64,000 bases of DNA, from the NCBI GenBank assembly GCA_927910885.1, contig CAKMOD010000032.1, positions 4,428 to 68,427 on the forward strand. The letters are read 5' to 3'. Below, one piece after another: positions 62,068 through 64,000 of this stretch (the first letter of the stretch is position 1; each line of letters starts with the position of its first letter). The notes below the pieces were generated by a model that saw only the letters and a program-made list of their open reading frames with translations, was not told the DNA's origin and did no database searches. A program made the position numbers and the translations under genes. Source of the DNA: an uncultured Prevotella sp. (GTDB lineage Bacteria; Bacteroidota; Bacteroidia; Bacteroidales; Bacteroidaceae).

Positions 62068-63870
62068 CTATTCTTTACTCTCACGCTTACGATCATTATG
62101 GTCGAGCGTAATCTTACGCATACGAATGTTCTTTGGAGTTACCTCAACATATTCGTTACCCTTGATATACTCAAGACATTCCTCAAGGCTCATTTCAGTC
62201 TTAGGGATAACGCGTGCCTTCTCGTCAGAACCAGATGCACGGACGTTGGTCAACTGCTTTGCCTTCGTAACGTTGATAACGAGGTCGTTATCGTGAACAT
62301 GCTCACCAACAACCTGTCCACCATAAACTTCCTCACCTGAATCGATGAAGAATTTACCACGATCCTGCAGCTTGTCAATAGCGTAAGCGTAGGCAGTACC
62401 AGCCTCCAATGCAATCATTGAACCATTTGTACGACGTATGATTTCGCCCTTAAATGGCTGATAATCTTTGAAGCGGTGTGCCATGATAGCTTCACCCTGA
62501 CTGGCTGTCAACACGTTGGTACGCAGACCAATGATGCCGCGTGAAGGAATCTCGAAGGTGATATTCACACGCTCACCCTCAGCGTCCATACCGAGAAGTT
62601 CACCCTTACGACGGGTTACCATGTCAATCATCTTGCTTGAGAAGTCGGTTGGAACATTGATAGTCAGTTCCTCAATAGGCTCACATTTCTGACCATCAAT
62701 CTCCTTATAGATTACCTGTGGCTGACCTACCTGTAACTCATAGCCCTCGCGGCGCATAGTCTCAATGAGGACAGAGAGATGGAGTACGCCACGTCCACTA
62801 ACAATCCACTTGTCCATTGAGTCCTCCATAGGAAGTACACGGAGTGCGAGGTTTTTCTCAAGCTCCTTGCTCAAACGGTCGCTGATGTGGCGAGAAGTAC
62901 AGAACTTACCTTCCTTTCCGAAGAAAGGAGAGTCGTTGATAGTGAAGAGCATACTCATTGTAGGCTCGTCAACAGCGATTGGTGGCAGTGGCTCTGGGTT
63001 CTCAAAATCAGCGATAGTATCACCAATTTCAAACTTCTCCAGACCGATTACTGCACAAATATCGCCAGAGTCAACGGCATCAGTCTTCTTATGTCCCATA
63101 CCCTCAAAGGTATGCAGTTCCTTGATTCGTGTACGTTCCTGTGAACCATCACGGTGACAAATAGTAATATTCTGTCCGTCCTTCAATGTACCACGATGTA
63201 CGCGACCAACGGCGATACGTCCTGTATAGCTTGAATAGTCCAAAGAAGTAATCAACATCTGTGGTGTTCCTTCAATCTGCTTAGGAGCAGGAATAGCCTT
63301 AATAATAAGGTCAAGCAGATACTCAATATTATCCGTTTGTTTCTTCCAGTCCTCACTCATCCAGCCGTTCTTAGCTGAACCATAAACAACAGGGAAGTTC
63401 AACTGATCTTCTGTAGCGTTAAGGTCGCACATGAGGTCGAACACCATCTCATATACTTCCTCTGGACGACAGTTTGGTTTGTCTACCTTATTGATGACAA
63501 CAACAGGTTTCAATCCAAGCTGTAGGGCCTTTTGCAGTACAAAACGTGTCTGTGGCATAGGTCCTTCAAAAGCGTCTACGAGTAACAGACAGCCGTCTGC
63601 CATGTTCAGCACACGCTCAACCTCACCACCGAAGTCAGAGTGACCTGGTGTGTCGAGAATATTGATTTTTACTCCTTTCCAATTAATACTTACATTCTTA
63701 CTCAGAATTGTTATCCCTCGTTCGCGCTCCAAGTCATTAGAGTCGAGAACTTCTCCGCTGTTGTCTTGTCCGTCACGGAAAAGTTTTCCAGCGAGCATCA
63801 TCTTGTCAACCAAGGTCGTCTTACCGTGGTCTACGTGCGCAATAACTGCGATGTTACGAATATCTTGCAT
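62068..63870 (-). CDS. typA: Translational GTPase TypA/BipA
   Basis: Ribosome-binding GTPase of 600 residues involved in ribosome assembly and stress growth. G1 [12 protein letters not shown], switch region [11 protein letters not shown]3 [15 protein letters not shown]4 NKVDKPNC. Domains II, III and V and the TypA-specific C-terminus follow ([17 protein letters not shown] segment, here [17 protein letters not shown]). Length is standard. Single-gene unit with terminator. Confidence 0.97.
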   Translation of the reverse strand: MQDIRNIAVIAHVDHGKTTLVDKMMLAGKLFRDGQDNSGEVLDSNDLERERGITILSKNVSINWKGVKINILDTPGHSDFGGEVERVLNMADGCLLLVDAFEGPMPQTRFVLQKALQLGLKPVVVINKVDKPNCRPEEVYEMVFDLMCDLNATEDQLNFPVVYGSAKNGWMSEDWKKQTDNIEYLLDLIIKAIPAPKQIEGTPQMLITSLDYSSYTGRIAVGRVHRGTLKDGQNITICHRDGSQERTRIKELHTFEGMGHKKTDAVDSGDICAVIGLEKFEIGDTIADFENPEPLPPIAVDEPTMSMLFTINDSPFFGKEGKFCTSRHISDRLSKELEKNLALRVLPMEDSMDKWIVSGRGVLHLSVLIETMRREGYELQVGQPQVIYKEIDGQKCEPIEELTINVPTDFSSKMIDMVTRRKGELLGMDAEGERVNITFEIPSRGIIGLRTNVLTASQGEAIMAHRFKDYQPFKGEIIRRTNGSMIALEAGTAYAYAIDKLQDRGKFFIDSGEEVYGGQVVGEHVHDNDLVINVTKAKQLTNVRASGSDEKARVIPKTEMSLEECLEYIKGNEYVEVTPKNIRMRKITLDHNDRKRESKE

Positions 63871-63907
63871 TTAAATATCTTAAAAAGCTTACGCTAAATT
63901 TATGGTG

Positions 63908-63915
63908 CAAAATTA
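63908..63915 (-). promoter_or_regulatory. Predicted typA -7 element
   Basis: TAATTTTG on the minus strand (63915-63908) matches TAnnTTTG, 38 nt before the typA ATG. The -33 region is weak. Confidence 0.55.
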
Positions 63916-63936
63916 CGAATAAAAAATGGAAAAACG

Positions 63937-63967
63937 TTTGTGGTTCCAATAAAAAGTTGTAACTTTG
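63937..63967 (+). promoter_or_regulatory. Promoter pointing out of the window to the right
   Basis: TTTG (63937-63940), exactly 19 nt, TAACTTTG (63960-63967). It must drive a gene that starts beyond 64000, diverging from typA. Confidence 0.75.
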
Positions 63968-64000
63968 CACAGCATTTCGGAGCGTCCGATGCATTTGAAG

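Overview
This window looks like chromosomal DNA of a Bacteroidales species, most likely an oral-type Prevotella or close relative. The support is a SusC/SusD pair, many Bacteroidetes-only DUF lipoproteins, the type IX secretion genes porW and porX, a BspA-type leucine-rich repeat on a glycosidase, and repeated matches to the Bacteroidetes promoter (TTTG, about 19 nt, TAnnTTTG). Species assignment is inference. No phage, insertion sequence, CRISPR array or rRNA was seen. One tRNA (Pro, GGG) is present. || LAYOUT. 1-1.6 kb: tail of a DsbD-like thiol:disulfide transporter. 2.2-14.8 kb: a six-gene outer-membrane nutrient locus (SusC with a frameshift, SusD, DUF4843 lipoprotein, PKD-like lipoprotein, and two tandem DUF5117-type metalloproteases, the first of which has lost its zinc ligands). 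By gene content it is probably a peptide or protein acquisition system rather than a glycan locus. 15.2-18.1 kb: a TonB-dependent receptor and thioredoxin. 18.2-23.8 kb: dnaE, diverging from psd-pssA-DUF4834 (phosphatidylethanolamine synthesis). 24-31.7 kb: tsaE, then an apparent operon aroA, Cys-rich membrane protein, porW, porX. 31.8-36.9 kb: tRNA-Pro, an LRR-GH20 hexosaminidase and a second TonB-dependent receptor. 37-39.1 kb: xanthine salvage (xpt and permease). 39.3-41.6 kb: three envelope proteins, one with a TonB C-terminal domain. 41.8-49.6 kb: a long leftward cluster (DUF1599, DoxX-like protein in one frame with triosephosphate isomerase, SPOR protein, folE, DUF4840 lipoprotein, xth, SGNH hydrolase, MBOAT acyltransferase). 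50.5-58.2 kb: cca and an RND tripartite efflux operon whose pump gene has a frameshift. 58.4-64 kb: an lpxA-like acyltransferase, an orphan secreted protein, a radical SAM protein, typA, and a promoter pointing out of the window. || WHAT STANDS OUT. (1) A catalytically dead metalloprotease is translationally coupled by ATGA to an intact paralogue. (2) Two unrelated families of intergenic elements are both built from exact 22-nt units: five clusters of GCAC-N5-GTGC palindromes with 9-nt spacers, and three copies of a longer A/T-rich element. (3) Several genes (susC, the RND pump, psd, perhaps the DoxX/tpiA junction and the GH20 start) differ from the expected frame by one base in a short homopolymer. 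This suggests either assembly errors or slippage and needs checking before any biological reading.
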